Of a DNA stretch of 64,000 bases, positions 1-10,151 are shown piece by piece. The notes below the pieces were generated by a model. It was not told the DNA's origin. It searched no databases and saw only the letters and a program-made list of their open reading frames with translations. This stretch comes from Mycosarcoma maydis (taxonomy: Eukaryota > Basidiomycota > Ustilaginomycetes > Ustilaginales), in the NCBI RefSeq assembly GCF_000328475.2, contig NC_026484.1, positions 744,001 to 808,000 on the forward strand. Direction: 5' to 3'. A program made the position numbers and the translations under genes. Numbering within the stretch: position 1 is the first letter of the stretch; the number at the start of each line of letters is the position of its first letter.

Positions 1-1107
1 ATCGATGCAATTGCCGTTGATGCTTGGCTTGTCGTCAGAGGATGGCGTGTTGATGGACCATTCACCTTGACGTGTGCGGGTGAGAGTCTGGACGTGGGCG
101 GCAGATCCAGCAGCGAGCGCAAGGTCGTGCACGATGGATCGCACGTATGTGCCCGAAGATACGGTCATCTCGAGTACAAATGCAGGTGGTCCCGCCGGGT
201 CGGCTTGTGACTCGCTGTTTTCCGTGGCTGATGAATTGGCATCTGCAGTCGTTGGTGATTTCTGCCACGAGGTCGTGATGGTCGACGCACTCTCTTCTGG
301 CTCTTGAGGCGCAGTTGCGTCGACCTCCTTAACGGTATCAGTCTGGCCTTCTTTGCGGCCTGCCATATGGAGCACCCTGCCTACCAATGCCTTGTCCTCT
401 GGTGGTACCTCGCGTTGCGGCTCTTTGAATGCGTGCTTGCCAGGCTCTAGCCAGTCGACCAACCGCAACTCGTGGATGGTAACTCTTCGCGCTTCAATAG
501 GCCGAGGCAACGGCAGGTTCTCTCTGGCATACTCGAACAGCCTCTTGCCATCCATCCGTACCGCCGAGTACAGCGGCGGGATCTGCAAAACTGCACCCGT
601 GAATCTGGGCAAGAGATGCGCAATCATCTGCGGTGTAACATGATCGAACGGCTTCCTTGTGAGAATGGGATCGCAAGAGTCGTACGAGGTGGTTGCAGAC
701 CCAAGCAGACCAGTGCTTCGATACTCTTTGGTACAGTCAAGGTACTTTTGTAGGTGTTTGGTTCCGTTGCCCACACCAATCACCAAAACACCGTCAGCAA
801 GAGGGTCGAGCGTCCCGCCTTGGCCGATCTTAGGAGCGCCGGCTACACCACCGGCCCATTTTGCTTTCCCTTTGGCGCCAAACTTGCCACGCTTTCGACT
901 CTTATCGTTGACTCGATTACCATCAGCATCTGCAAAGAGTGGCGAGGTTGCGAAAAGGGGCTTGAGATCGTCGAGCAGCGACATGGACGTCGGGCCGCTA
1001 GGCTTGTTGATTCCAAAAATACCCGATAGCGGGCGTGCTGACGCAGAAGCTGCAGCAGAAGAGGTCACTGAGCGGACAGCATTGTGTATGGGTCTCACTG
1101 CTGACAT
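1..1107 (-). CDS. PUS4: tRNA pseudouridine-55 synthase, TruB/Pus4 family (3' part beyond window)
   Basis: The reading frame runs from the ATG at 1107 to the window edge and stays open, giving 369 visible residues; the C-terminus lies outside. TruB-family enzymes convert U55 of tRNA to pseudouridine, and fungal Pus4 acts in both cytoplasm/nucleus and mitochondria. The sequence shows the family's first motif (GIFGINKPSGPTSM near residue 28), the catalytic block GGTLDPLADGVLVIGVGNGTK near residue 80 with its catalytic Asp, and the following YRSTGLLGSATTSYD segment. A later block reads FVLEMTVSSGTYVRSI, also typical. A linker rich in Asp, Glu and Ser around residues 245-290 interrupts the catalytic domain, as is common in fungal versions. 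The 5' end faces the Pol III subunit gene at 1805 across about 700 bp, so the two probably share a divergent promoter region. Confidence 0.9.
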   Translation of the reverse strand, partial: MSAVRPIHNAVRSVTSSAAASASARPLSGIFGINKPSGPTSMSLLDDLKPLFATSPLFADADGNRVNDKSRKRGKFGAKGKAKWAGGVAGAPKIGQGGTLDPLADGVLVIGVGNGTKHLQKYLDCTKEYRSTGLLGSATTSYDSCDPILTRKPFDHVTPQMIAHLLPRFTGAVLQIPPLYSAVRMDGKRLFEYARENLPLPRPIEARRVTIHELRLVDWLEPGKHAFKEPQREVPPEDKALVGRVLHMAGRKEGQTDTVKEVDATAPQEPEESASTITTSWQKSPTTADANSSATENSESQADPAGPPAFVLEMTVSSGTYVRSIVHDLALAAGSAAHVQTLTRTRQGEWSINTPSSDDKPSINGNCID

Positions 1108-1804
1108 TTTGCTGACAGTTTTCTCCTGGAATTGATGGTTCGTAGGTGGATCGACAACAAGTGTATGGGGAGCGACTAGATTGTTTGACACGTCGTCTTG
1201 CACAGACATTGTCGAGTGTCTAGGACCAAGCAGCGGGATGCTTTCGACGCATGCAGCAAACGTGTTTGACTGCGGGCAAAGATGGTGTTGGTTGTTGGTC
1301 GTTGCACGATGATGGTGAAACAGCAAGGCTTCAAGAACAAGATCAAACCAACAGAGCACAAAGTGGAGCTAACACTCATCACTCACACCGAGTAACCGCG
1401 TTTTCTTCCAAACAAAAAAACAAAAAAGAATCGGCGATCGGATCGAGCTTTGATTGTTACCTCCACGCTGAGCCAAAAGAAAAAGAAGAAAAAGAAAAGA
1501 AAAAAAAAAAGTTGGGAGTGTACGACAAATGTACAAAGCACCACCAGAAAGGTGTCACACTCTCATCTTACTCTCAGTCTCCACTCATCCCACATCGTTT
1601 TCAAGCTGATCGGTGTCGGCAGCTATCGAGCATCATCTCGATCGCCGCATCACCTGCAATCCTTGATTTGGTTGCGTCGCCATGGCGCTTTGATCTTGTC
1701 GCGCACACACATAAAGATCTACCCACTGGCTCATCGATAATTCGCGTACAGAGCAGTGCGATCGTGATCGTCGCCGCCTGTCGAGGCTTGGCAGATCTTG
1801 TACC
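1108..1804. other. Divergent intergenic region between PUS4 and RPC82
   Basis: About 700 bp separating two start codons that point away from each other. It holds an A/G-only tract at about 1479-1511 (plus strand) and an A-rich run near 1412-1430. No convincing coding sequence or tRNA is visible. Unlike most other upstream regions here, I found no clear ATTCACG-type heptamer in it. Confidence 0.6.
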
Positions 1805-3952
1805 ATGTCGTCCACGGCGCATTCGCCACAAAAGATCAAGCTCTGCGAGCATATCTTGCTCCAGCACTTTGGTCCTATCGCTGCGCGGGTTGGCGCGCTT
1901 TTGCTCAAACGTGGTCGGTTGACAATCCGCGAAATCAGTCGCTTCCTCAACCAGCAACCCACTCGAACTAACCGCGGCCCCATTGATCCTTTCAGCAACC
2001 ACAGCGCAACCAACAGCAAATCCACCCTGGTTTCGGCGCCCATCGCAGGAGCAAGCTCGAGCTCCAGCACAAGCGATCCAAACGCGCCCGTTCCCGTTCC
2101 CAAACTTCTCATCGAACAGACCGTCATGACACTCATTCAGCACGGATGCGCCTGGCACAGCTCAACCGATCCCGACGTGGCTGATCCAAACCAGGAGTTT
2201 TTCGAAATCAACATCAACGAAGTGCTGCTGCGGTTGCGCTTCGGCAGATACATTGGTATTGCAGAAGACGAGCTTGGACAAACCGCTGCTAGGATCGTCA
2301 AGCTCGTCCTACAGCATGGCAAGCTTCAGGCAAATGATATCATCGACCGCGTCGCAACCGAAATGGACGCACAGCACAAACCAACTTCGCTCACAGCTGA
2401 CGCCCAACCCAACCGCGGCGATCCTCCAAACGGCACCGCCAACGGCTCCAACAACAAGAAGCGAAAGGCCGATAGCGCTACCGAGCTATCCGCGCTTCAG
2501 TCGCAAGTAGCCCGTCAGCTCACCCTCCTTCTGTATCGTACCTATTTGCGACCTAGCTCGGTCCATCAGCATGTGTCACCTCGAGATAAGGAGATCAAGT
2601 ACGAAGCCAAGAAGCGTCGCGAATTGCGCGGCATCCCAACACCCAAAGACTTGCAAAAGATCAAGGAACAAGTGCGCGCTCAGATCGCCGAGGAACGAGA
2701 TGCTGATTGGGACATCACCGCCACAACCGTCACACTGGGTCCTGATGGGCTTGCAGCAGATCACTGCGGTTCACGGCGTGGCTTGCTCCGCAAACAGCAA
2801 AGCGCTATCGCTGTCGCCAGTTCAGCCAGTAAGAGCAAACGCGCAAAGACTAGCAGCAAGAGTAAAGACAAGACGAAGGACAAGAACGGCGTCAACGGCA
2901 TTGACGGCGTTCACGGCTCTGCTTGTCGAGACACTTTTGACCCTGCAGACGACTTTGATATCGATCCTACCGTCTGGTTGCGCGTCCACTTTGATCGCTT
3001 CGACGTTCACCTTCGTGACGAAGTCATGATCGACGCCGTGCGAGAAAAGTACAACAACACCGCCGCCGAGGTATTTCGTCATCTTATTCAGGCGGGCGAT
3101 GCATCGACGAACAAGTCGGTACGAGACGTGCGCAGTGCACCCATCTCGATCACCACGTTATGCCACAAACTGCCTTCTGACTTATCGCTACAGAAAGGTT
3201 TTGACCGTCGTTCGTTCGGCAAGGATCGCGCCTCGCTGCCGAGCAAGCAAGAATTCCTCGCCGAGTACAGTGCCATCTTTTCGCATTCCGAAGACGTTTC
3301 TGGTCGATCGAAAAGCTTGCGTCTCATGGCACCCGCATCGGACAGCACCACGAAAACCGCCGGTGGGTCCAAAGTGGCGTCTACTCTCACCATCGAATTT
3401 GGCAACCTTGCCGAAGGTATGCGCAAAGATTTGCTGCGAAACGTCGTCGAAGAGAAATTCGGCACGGCTGCGATCCGTATCATGAACATCCTTCGCGAAA
3501 AGGGCAAACTCGAAGAAAAGCACATTTCCAAACTCGCACTCGTCTCGATCTCGGAAACGCGCGACCTATGCTCGCGACTCTTCCATGCTTCGCTATTGGG
3601 TTTACAAGAGGTACCCAAGACGAAAGATCGTGATCCGGCAAAGACGTTTTTCCTCTGGTTTGTCGATGAGGCCAAATGCCGCGCGTGGTTGTTAGACCAT
3701 CTCTACCAGAGTCTCGCCAGGTTGGGTCAGAGGAGGAACGAAGAGATGCGCAAGCAGACCCCGCTCCTGAGAAAGGTCGAGAGGAGCGATGTCAAGATGG
3801 ACACGCTCGGCTTGTTGACCGAGTGGGAAAGGCACAGTTGGCAGCGTTTGCAAGGTGTGCTTCAGACGCTGACTGTGGCCGAGATGCGCACCGAGATGGA
3901 TGTTTTCGTCATGCGTGATCTGGCTGCGGGGACTTATGTTAGCCAAGAGTGA
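1805..3952 (+). CDS. RPC82: RNA polymerase III subunit C82 (Rpc82/RPC3)
   Basis: A 715-residue intron-free gene. Rpc82 is part of the Rpc82-Rpc34-Rpc31 subcomplex of nuclear RNA polymerase III, which is needed for promoter-specific initiation on tRNA and 5S genes. The N-terminal winged helix is recognisable (KLCEHILLQHFGPIAARVGALLLKRG, residues 11-36, with the next helix LTIREISRFLN). A second helix block follows (FGRYIGIAEDELGQTAARIVKLVLQHGKL), then a long charged linker carrying a Lys/Ser-rich stretch around residues 335-365. The C-terminal part has further winged-helix segments (VVEEKFGTAAIRIMNILREKGKLEEKHISKLALVS) followed by a helical tail. Inserts of Ser, Ala and Asn around residues 60-95 make it longer than the yeast protein (654 residues). 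The ATG at 1805 starts directly before the conserved domain. Confidence 0.93.
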   Translation: MSSTAHSPQKIKLCEHILLQHFGPIAARVGALLLKRGRLTIREISRFLNQQPTRTNRGPIDPFSNHSATNSKSTLVSAPIAGASSSSSTSDPNAPVPVPKLLIEQTVMTLIQHGCAWHSSTDPDVADPNQEFFEININEVLLRLRFGRYIGIAEDELGQTAARIVKLVLQHGKLQANDIIDRVATEMDAQHKPTSLTADAQPNRGDPPNGTANGSNNKKRKADSATELSALQSQVARQLTLLLYRTYLRPSSVHQHVSPRDKEIKYEAKKRRELRGIPTPKDLQKIKEQVRAQIAEERDADWDITATTVTLGPDGLAADHCGSRRGLLRKQQSAIAVASSASKSKRAKTSSKSKDKTKDKNGVNGIDGVHGSACRDTFDPADDFDIDPTVWLRVHFDRFDVHLRDEVMIDAVREKYNNTAAEVFRHLIQAGDASTNKSVRDVRSAPISITTLCHKLPSDLSLQKGFDRRSFGKDRASLPSKQEFLAEYSAIFSHSEDVSGRSKSLRLMAPASDSTTKTAGGSKVASTLTIEFGNLAEGMRKDLLRNVVEEKFGTAAIRIMNILREKGKLEEKHISKLALVSISETRDLCSRLFHASLLGLQEVPKTKDRDPAKTFFLWFVDEAKCRAWLLDHLYQSLARLGQRRNEEMRKQTPLLRKVERSDVKMDTLGLLTEWERHSWQRLQGVLQTLTVAEMRTEMDVFVMRDLAAGTYVSQE

Positions 3953-4111
3953 GGCGTGCCGTCTTTGGATTCCGATGCACGCTTTCGTTGGTATCGCTGA
4001 TCGAAATTGCATTTCTTTTCGCATCATCCGGCTACGAGGACTCTGCTGCGACTGTCTGTGTAGAATCACCGGCGTGGGAGCCACATAAGTGAGGCGGGAG
4101 GCGATGCATCC

Positions 4112-5032
4112 TCAACTGCATTCGGTATCGCCCCGGCTCGCTTTCCGCTCCTCGCCATCTCTCGTATCCAACTCACTTCGAAGCCTGACCGTCTCGCGCC
4201 TGAGCTCGGCGAGTTGATCCAACTGAATGCGCCTCTCGTCTTCGTTTTCGCTGAATTTGTAGAATGCCGCCCCACGATGTCGTCGATCAAAGTGCGGATC
4301 AAAGTGTTTGCTGTGCGCGTCTCGCTGTGCGTCTCGTTCTGCTGTATGCAGCTTGGGCGTGTACACAGGAAAGCTGCTGGCGGGGCCGTAAATTGCATTA
4401 TCCGTCGGTTCGCTTTCAAGCTCATCTGGACGATCACCGCCATACTTGCTGCTTAGCAGTTCTCGTGGGACGTCGCTCAACCGGCTCTTTCGCGTTCGAC
4501 CGAATTCATCCACGTACTCGATCACTGGCTCATCTGCCGTTTCTGTCGGGGAGGGTGAGCGAGAGGGAGGATGAGGTTCCAGTCGTTTGCGCTCCCAATC
4601 TATGCTGCCTTCTTTCAGTTCTGCACTCGTGAAGCCTGCGAACTTTCCAGCTTGAAGCCGGTCGTAGATTCGAGCTTTGCGTTCCAGGTTGGATCGAATT
4701 CGATCGAATTCCGACCGAGACGCTTCGGCGTCGCTGGGCCGAGTGGATCGTTTCTTGCGTTTCGAATCGTTGACGTCGCATCGAGCATCGTGTTTTGGCT
4801 TTTTACTAGAGCTGGTTTCGAGGAATGCAGAAGACAGCTTCTTGGATCGGCTTTGAAGATCAGACTCCGATGACTTGTACGATTTACGTTTCGACGACCA
4901 AGTGGAGGACGACGCCTTGGATCGTTCCAGTTCATCTTTGAGTCCAAGAAACGACGACGAGATTGAGCCAGAGGATCCTAAGCCTGCGTCACGCGAGTAA
5001 GACGCTTTCCCAAAGCCGTTGCTGCCACTCAT
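4112..5032 (-). CDS. CCDC174-like nuclear protein
   Basis: A 306-residue intron-free gene whose first in-frame ATG is at 5032. The protein is Ser/Lys/Arg-rich and highly charged. The central block LERKARIYDRLQAGKFAGF followed about 40 residues later by EYVDEFGRTRKSRLSDVP matches the conserved core of the CCDC174 family, in which a coiled-coil segment precedes a VDxFGRTR motif. Human CCDC174 is a nuclear protein linked to splicing and the exon junction complex; that role is inferred here from family membership only. The C-terminal quarter (RRHRGAAFYKFSENEDERRIQLDQLAELRRE) is a probable coiled coil. The gene converges on RPC82 with 159 bp between stop codons. Divergent from yeast proteins, so the assignment rests on the two short motifs. 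Confidence 0.7.
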   Translation of the reverse strand: MSGSNGFGKASYSRDAGLGSSGSISSSFLGLKDELERSKASSSTWSSKRKSYKSSESDLQSRSKKLSSAFLETSSSKKPKHDARCDVNDSKRKKRSTRPSDAEASRSEFDRIRSNLERKARIYDRLQAGKFAGFTSAELKEGSIDWERKRLEPHPPSRSPSPTETADEPVIEYVDEFGRTRKSRLSDVPRELLSSKYGGDRPDELESEPTDNAIYGPASSFPVYTPKLHTAERDAQRDAHSKHFDPHFDRRHRGAAFYKFSENEDERRIQLDQLAELRRETVRLRSELDTRDGEERKASRGDTECS

Positions 5033-5140
5033 GATCCACTTCGATGCGGCTGAGAGGGGTTGTTCTGGTGCAAGAAAAGCTAGCGTCGAGGGCCGAAGCT
5101 GCTTTTTCAGGGTCCATGAATCTGCCCTCTGTGACTGCAC

Positions 5141-5210
5141 ATTCACGATTCGGAACTCGGCCTACTAAAGATTTGCGCAGCGTCAAAAGCTCCATTCACG
5201 ATTCACGATT
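5141..5210. repeat. ATTCACG heptamer repeat, three copies
   Basis: One copy ATTCACGATT at 5141-5150 and a 7-bp-period tandem (ATTCACG twice, then ATT) at 5194-5210, just upstream of the CCDC174-like start. It belongs to the window-wide heptamer family. Confidence 0.85.
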
Positions 5211-5306
5211 CGTCCTCAATGCTGACTAGCACACCTCAGCAGCGTGAACAAACATGAAAGCACAAAGGTATCATTGGCATGGCAGATCTTATCTTGGGTC
5301 ACCTCA

Positions 5307-6590
5307 TCATGGCCCACCCAGCGAAGCATCGTTCAGCGCGACACACACCGCAGCTCTATGATGGCCATTGTACTGTCTCACAGTCTCACCGGACGCCAAC
5401 TCCCATAACCTCGCCACATGGTCTGAAGAAGCAGTGACGAGGTAGGCGGAATCGGCACTAAATGCTGCATCCCACACCCAGCGTTGGTGGCCCACGAGTG
5501 TCTTTTCCAGCGCGAATTCGTAGCGCGAGGTCGACCAGATCTTGACCGTTGCGTCTGCTGAACATGTTGCCAGGTGTCTGTAGATAGCATATCACCGATC
5601 GAAGCCAGGTCAGTGATCGTCGGGAAACAAACGTGCAAGGAGCGAGAGTAACGTGTACACTTACCGAACATCAGGACTGAGCAACACCCTGGTGAGATAC
5701 TTTTCGTGTGCTTGGAAAGTGGTCACCGGTTGTAGCTCGGTGAAGTCTCCTGCGCCTCCTGCTGGTGATGGCGGTTGCCCCGCTTGCTGTGCATCGTAAA
5801 CGCCATTGATGAACCTCCAGACATACACTTTGCCCGTGTTGTTACCCGCAACCAAGCAGCTTCCGTCTGCAGCTACCGTCACGGATCGAATGGGCACGCC
5901 TTCTTCCGGTACCAGTTCGTGACTGCATCCATTCTGTCCGAGATCCCATACTTTTACACTTCCATTTTGGTCGCAGCTGACCAGTTCACCCTGGTTCGGA
6001 TGAACGACCACATCGTTGACAGGTCCTCTGTGGTCGTAGATGCGAGTCGCACGCGATGTGCGCAGGTCCCAAATCTTGAGCAAGCCATCTTCGCCTCCTG
6101 AAACGAGCCATTGCATATCGCAGTGCCACGCGATGCCCGTCACGTTGCCCGTATGCCCTTCGAGCGTTGCAATGGGCTGGGCTGGCGCACCGATGTTGTT
6201 TGTACCCGACCCGCCTGCTGCTGATCCACCAGCAGCAGCATTCGCAGCGGCGATGCTCGAGGAAGAAGCTATTGAACAGTCGTACAGTCGAATGTGCGTG
6301 TTGGCCGCTGCCGCCAAGAAACGCTTATCCGGGCTGATGGACAGACGGTTGACCTGCGAATCGGGATGTTGAATCGTACGAGAGCAGATGCCAGACCATG
6401 CTTCCCAGAAGCGAATGGTGTGGTCGTAGCCGGCGGTGACGAGGAGGACCGAGAGCGCGTCTTGTTGTGGAGATTGTTGTGTTGCTGCGGCCGCCTGTGC
6501 CGCTTGATGCTGCTGATGCACCTCGGCTGCACTTGTAGGTGGAGAGCGCGTCTGAGTTGGCATCCGAGCTGGTGCCCTGCGTGCTGCCAT
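5307..6590 (-). CDS. LST8: Lst8, WD40 subunit of TOR complexes
   Basis: Two exons, 6590-5665 and 5577-5307, joined across an 87-nt intron (GGTAAGT donor, TACAG acceptor), give 398 residues. Lst8 (human mLST8) is a seven-bladed WD40 propeller that binds the kinase domain of TOR in both TORC1 and TORC2. Blades are easy to see: [46 protein letters not shown], and across the intron [15 protein letters not shown] and [28 protein letters not shown], which is nearly diagnostic of Lst8. The protein is about 95 residues longer than yeast Lst8 because of a Gln/Ala-rich N-terminal extension (about residues 1-46) and a Gly/Ala/Ser insertion before [11 protein letters not shown]. The first in-frame ATG is at 6590. 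Confidence 0.94.
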
Positions 6591-7243
6591 GATGGATTCC
6601 TGCAACTACCTGATGACTCGTTCGAATACCTGCACTGCTGTTTGACAATGATAGTCTAGCGAGACTACTTGAGCAGCAATATAGGGTGGAAGAGTGGCGC
6701 GGCGCACCCTCTTTGGTATCGTGTTGAACGACGGGCTAGTGTTGCAGAGATGGCGTCGGTATGACAGCTACAGCGCATTGGTTGGTGAGAAGCACCTTGA
6801 ATTCGCCCAAGACGATGCAAAGTGTGGTCTGAGCACACTTGAGCTGAGGAAGAGGTGGAGTTGAACACGAATCGTGAATCACGAATGATTCGTGATTGAT
6901 GCAATCGTGAATGATTCTCGTGCGAGTGAAATCAACAGCCAGCATCACGTGAACGTGCAAGCTGCCAATCGTGAATGACTGTGACTGAGAATCGGAAGAA
7001 GTAACTTTACTCACGAAGCGTTTTCTCCTTTTTCTATCTTTTTCACTTGGTCAGTCAGCTCGCTGTCTGCAATGGCGATTTTTTGGCACGATTCCGAGAA
7101 GGAAGAAGAAATCGAGATTTCCCCTTCTACACTCACGACTCACTCAGACGACCAGTCCATCTTGTTGGTCACCATCGCCATCGTCATCGCCATCACCATC
7201 ATCATCGTCATCTTCCTCACTTCAAACGCAGCAGTCAGCATCG
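6591..7243. promoter_or_regulatory. Divergent upstream region of LST8 and mL44 with heptamer cluster
   Basis: About 650 bp between two start codons. It contains one of the densest heptamer clusters in the window (6867-6917, direct and inverted copies of CGTGAAT) and another copy at 6966-6976. Nearer the mL44 start, about 7157-7220, is a run of CATCGT/CATCAC triplets. No gene is visible. Confidence 0.55.
6867..6976. repeat. Composite direct and inverted CGTGAAT repeat cluster
   Basis: Between 6867 and 6917 the units CACGAAT, CGTGAAT, CACGAAT, ATTCGTG and CGTGAAT follow one another. The core TCGTGAATCACGA is a perfect palindrome around a single A. A further AATCGTGAAT lies at about 6967-6976. 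Confidence 0.88.
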
Positions 7244-8578
7244 ATGTCGGTGAACAAAAGTTTCATGCGCAGATTGCGTCCTCTCTCGCAGACCGGCACC
7301 TCCACATCTACACCAGCGTTTTGCAACCCGGTTCGATGCCGATCAGTATCTTTGCACGTCCGCCCTGCCTCTACGGCCGTCGCTTCGACATCGTCGAGCA
7401 GCAGTAGCTCTGCCTCTGTATCTGTAGCACCCGCATCTTCGAACACCTACGTTCACGATCCGACCCCCAACGTTCACCTTCCTCGGTTGGCACGCACCGA
7501 ACCAGAAGTTTATGCTGCTGTACGACCACCGCCTCTGGCAGCATTTGCTGCATTGACCGCTCGTCTTGGCCTTATCCCGTCGTCTGTCGATTCGGAAACG
7601 CGCGACCGTCGCATTCGATTGGTTCACCAGGCATGCACCCATCCATCTTTCCAGACGCTTGTCGACCAGGCCAATGCATCGGCTAACTTGCAACTCGAAC
7701 CCGGAGCTGCTGTGTCCGGGCTGACAAAGAAGCAAGGTGCAGATGAACTCGACGCAGTCCAATTCCTCGCATTACCATCCGAAGGCGTCGAACATCATGC
7801 AGCACTGGCAACTGTAGGCAACTCGCTGCTTGGAATGCTCGCAACTGAACACCTTCACCTCCGATATCCCAACCTTCCCACTCGCGTACTCAAAGCAGCT
7901 GTCTCGGCCTACGTTGGGCCCTCGACGCTCAGCGATGTCGGTTCCGAGCTCGGTCTCGCTGCGCAGAACATCTTGCGTTGGAACAAGCAAGCTCGTGCGC
8001 CCGGTAGTGGCTTTACTCAAAACCGTGGCGGTCGCGGAGCTGCGCCACGCAGCACCAACTCGGCCACGCGCACTTTGCTTTCCCGAGACGTAGCAGCTGA
8101 CGCCATGCGTGCCATTGTCGCCGTCATCTTCCAAGAACAGGGTCTCTCCGCTGCACGCAACTTTGTCACATCTCATTTCTTGTCTCGCGGTTTCAACCTT
8201 TCAGCGCTGCTCAAGTTCAACGATCCCAAACACGCGCTTTCCTCCACCTGCGCCAAGTACGGTAAATCGCCACCGCAGTCTCGTATGATCGCCGAGAGTG
8301 GTCGGTTGAGCATCAGCCCCGTATTCGTGGTGGGCGTTTGGAGTGGAGAGACCAAGATCGGTGAGGGCAGCGGAAGCAGTATCAGGATGGCAGAGTTTAG
8401 AGCTGCCGAGGATGCTTTGAGGAGATTGTATCTCGCCGAAACGCCGTTGGGTGACTTTGACCTGCCCAGCTGTACCCTGGATCACGAGTTTGGTGGAAGC
8501 AGCCAAGTGGCCCAGTTCCAACCGCAGCCCATTGGCGAGGCTGAAGTGCTTGCTGCGGCGGGAAAGAATAGCTCATAA
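7244..8578 (+). CDS. MRPL3: Mitochondrial large-subunit ribosomal protein mL44 (MRPL3-like, RNase III fold)
   Basis: A 444-residue intron-free gene. The N-terminus is basic and Ser/Thr-rich without acidic residues for about 60 residues (MSVNKSFMRRLRPLSQTG...), as expected of a mitochondrial presequence. It is followed by an RNase III-like domain (about residues 100-320) and a C-terminal double-stranded RNA-binding domain (about 325-410, including SPVFVVGVWSGETKIGEG and SIRMAEFRAAEDALRRL). At the place of the RNase III signature ERLEFLGDAVL the protein reads HHAALATVGNSLLGM, so the metal-binding acidic residues are gone. This fits mL44, which is structural rather than a nuclease. A Gly/Arg-rich insertion (GSGFTQNRGGRGAAPRS) sits in the middle of the RNase III-like domain. 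Confidence 0.88.
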   Translation: MSVNKSFMRRLRPLSQTGTSTSTPAFCNPVRCRSVSLHVRPASTAVASTSSSSSSSASVSVAPASSNTYVHDPTPNVHLPRLARTEPEVYAAVRPPPLAAFAALTARLGLIPSSVDSETRDRRIRLVHQACTHPSFQTLVDQANASANLQLEPGAAVSGLTKKQGADELDAVQFLALPSEGVEHHAALATVGNSLLGMLATEHLHLRYPNLPTRVLKAAVSAYVGPSTLSDVGSELGLAAQNILRWNKQARAPGSGFTQNRGGRGAAPRSTNSATRTLLSRDVAADAMRAIVAVIFQEQGLSAARNFVTSHFLSRGFNLSALLKFNDPKHALSSTCAKYGKSPPQSRMIAESGRLSISPVFVVGVWSGETKIGEGSGSSIRMAEFRAAEDALRRLYLAETPLGDFDLPSCTLDHEFGGSSQVAQFQPQPIGEAEVLAAAGKNSS

Positions 8579-8852
8579 CAAGCCAAAACAAAAGGGCGGA
8601 ACTGCCCGATACCACAATTTTTTTTTGCCTCTAATGCACAGCATTCACCCATCTCTTCACACCATCGTTCCAGGCGCTTCTTTCATTTTGTGCAGAGTGT
8701 GTGCATTCATCTGTCGTGCCAAACAAAGCGCCGTGCGAAGACCGATTGCATTCAGGCAACCGTTTGACAGTCCAGTCACGAGGAACCAATAATGGTCTGC
8801 AAGACGGACAGGTACAAGCTGACGACCCTTCTATTTGTGTTCTCTTGAGCTT

Positions 8853-10151
8853 TTACTCTACATCGTCAAAATCCTCTTCGTCATCGTCGTCATCATCGCT
8901 ATCATCGTTCTCACCGAAATCGTCCTCCTCGTCCTCGTTGTTCGCCTGTGTCGCCCCTGCTGCTTTCGAAGTAGCTTGCTGTTGCTGCTGTTGCTGTTGC
9001 TCCTGTTCCTTGCGCATGTTGGAGTATTCCGGCTTCAAACTCCAGTTTCCCACGTACGGACCTCTCTTGTGCAGATCAGCAATGCCCAACAGTGTCTCCT
9101 TTAGATAACTCTCCGGCTGTTGCGTCTCGGTCCGCAACTTTTTCAACGACCAATACTGCCACCTTTCAAACAGGCCGAACAGCATATCCAACAGCTCGTT
9201 CTTGGGCATACGTGCAAACTTTTCGGTTGAACTCGCACCACCCGAGCCACTCTTGCTAGGCTTGGAAGCAATTGCCGCATTGAAGCGCGACTTCTGTGAG
9301 TTGGCCAAACCGCCACCGACTCCGGCGACGAGCATGTTGTGGCGTCCCGTATCGGTGGAGTCGAGCATCTTGATGGTTCGTTTCGGTGTAGACGCTTCGA
9401 GTCGACGTCGTCGAAGCAGCTCGCGGTATGAGTCTGAGATGGGTGCTCCTCCACCGATTCCTGAAGAGCTACTGCTGCTCGGTTTCATGTCGAGGTTGGA
9501 CGACGTTCGGATTTGAGGTTGAAGTGCTGCTTCGTTTGTCACCGTTCCACAGAGCGCCGTGATCCGACGCGTTTTGCCGCGCTTTTTGGCTCGCCCACTG
9601 CCGTCATCGTCGGTATCGTCCGAATCGTCTTCGGACTTCTTCATGTGGCTCCCAGATGCAGCAGCTTCAACATCCTCCAACTTCTCTCTGAACGCATAAA
9701 TGTTTCGTTTCAACGTCGCAGCGGAATCCGAGGTCAACTTGAGATCGTACGCTCGCGGGATCGTATCCCACCTCGGATTCTTCGGTTTGCCCGGCTCGGT
9801 CGGTACTGCTGGCGATGGTGGATCCGGAAGCAACAACTCCATACGTTGGTGACCCGTGTGATCCGGATCGTAGACGCGAACCGTTCCCAATCTCAAATCA
9901 TCCGTACGAAGCGCTGACCATGCCTGCAGCAGGAACTTAGGAATCTTGACTAGCCATACCGGGTGCTTGCCTTCCGCCAGGTTCAGATCCTCGTCAGGTT
10001 CCGGTGACAGACGCGAGTATGCTTCCGATGCATCGACAGTGGCAGAGTTGGAGTCGTCTTGGTTGGTGCGTGGACGTTTTCCGAGAGAAGTGGACGAGGA
10101 TGCGTCGATCGGATCGGCGATAGGTTCAATGTCATCTTCGTAGTTCGACAT
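8853..10151 (-). CDS. TFG2: Transcription initiation factor IIF subunit beta (Tfg2/RAP30)
   Basis: A 432-residue intron-free gene starting at the first in-frame ATG (10151). TFIIF beta pairs with TFIIF alpha and escorts RNA polymerase II into the pre-initiation complex. The N-terminal dimerisation region is clear (KHPVWLVKIPKFLLQAWSAL, then DDLRLGTVRVYD). The C-terminal winged helix is intact (FARMPKNELLDMLFGLFERWQYWSLKKLRTETQQPESYLKETL, ending LHKRGPYVGNWSLKPEY). The tail adds a Gln run and a strongly acidic Asp/Glu end that are not part of the conserved fold. A charged Asp-rich linker with a nuclear-localisation-like RAKKRGKTRR separates the two domains. The stop codon is 274 bp from that of mL44, and the gene is divergent from MPP10. 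Confidence 0.93.
   Translation of the reverse strand: MSNYEDDIEPIADPIDASSSTSLGKRPRTNQDDSNSATVDASEAYSRLSPEPDEDLNLAEGKHPVWLVKIPKFLLQAWSALRTDDLRLGTVRVYDPDHTGHQRMELLLPDPPSPAVPTEPGKPKNPRWDTIPRAYDLKLTSDSAATLKRNIYAFREKLEDVEAAASGSHMKKSEDDSDDTDDDGSGRAKKRGKTRRITALCGTVTNEAALQPQIRTSSNLDMKPSSSSSSGIGGGAPISDSYRELLRRRRLEASTPKRTIKMLDSTDTGRHNMLVAGVGGGLANSQKSRFNAAIASKPSKSGSGGASSTEKFARMPKNELLDMLFGLFERWQYWSLKKLRTETQQPESYLKETLLGIADLHKRGPYVGNWSLKPEYSNMRKEQEQQQQQQQQATSKAAGATQANNEDEEDDFGENDDSDDDDDDEEDFDDVE

Noticed and set aside
8860..9104. Poly-Leu/Ile frame on the plus strand opposite the TFIIF beta tail
   Set aside because: Antisense reading of the acidic tail and Gln run of TFG2.
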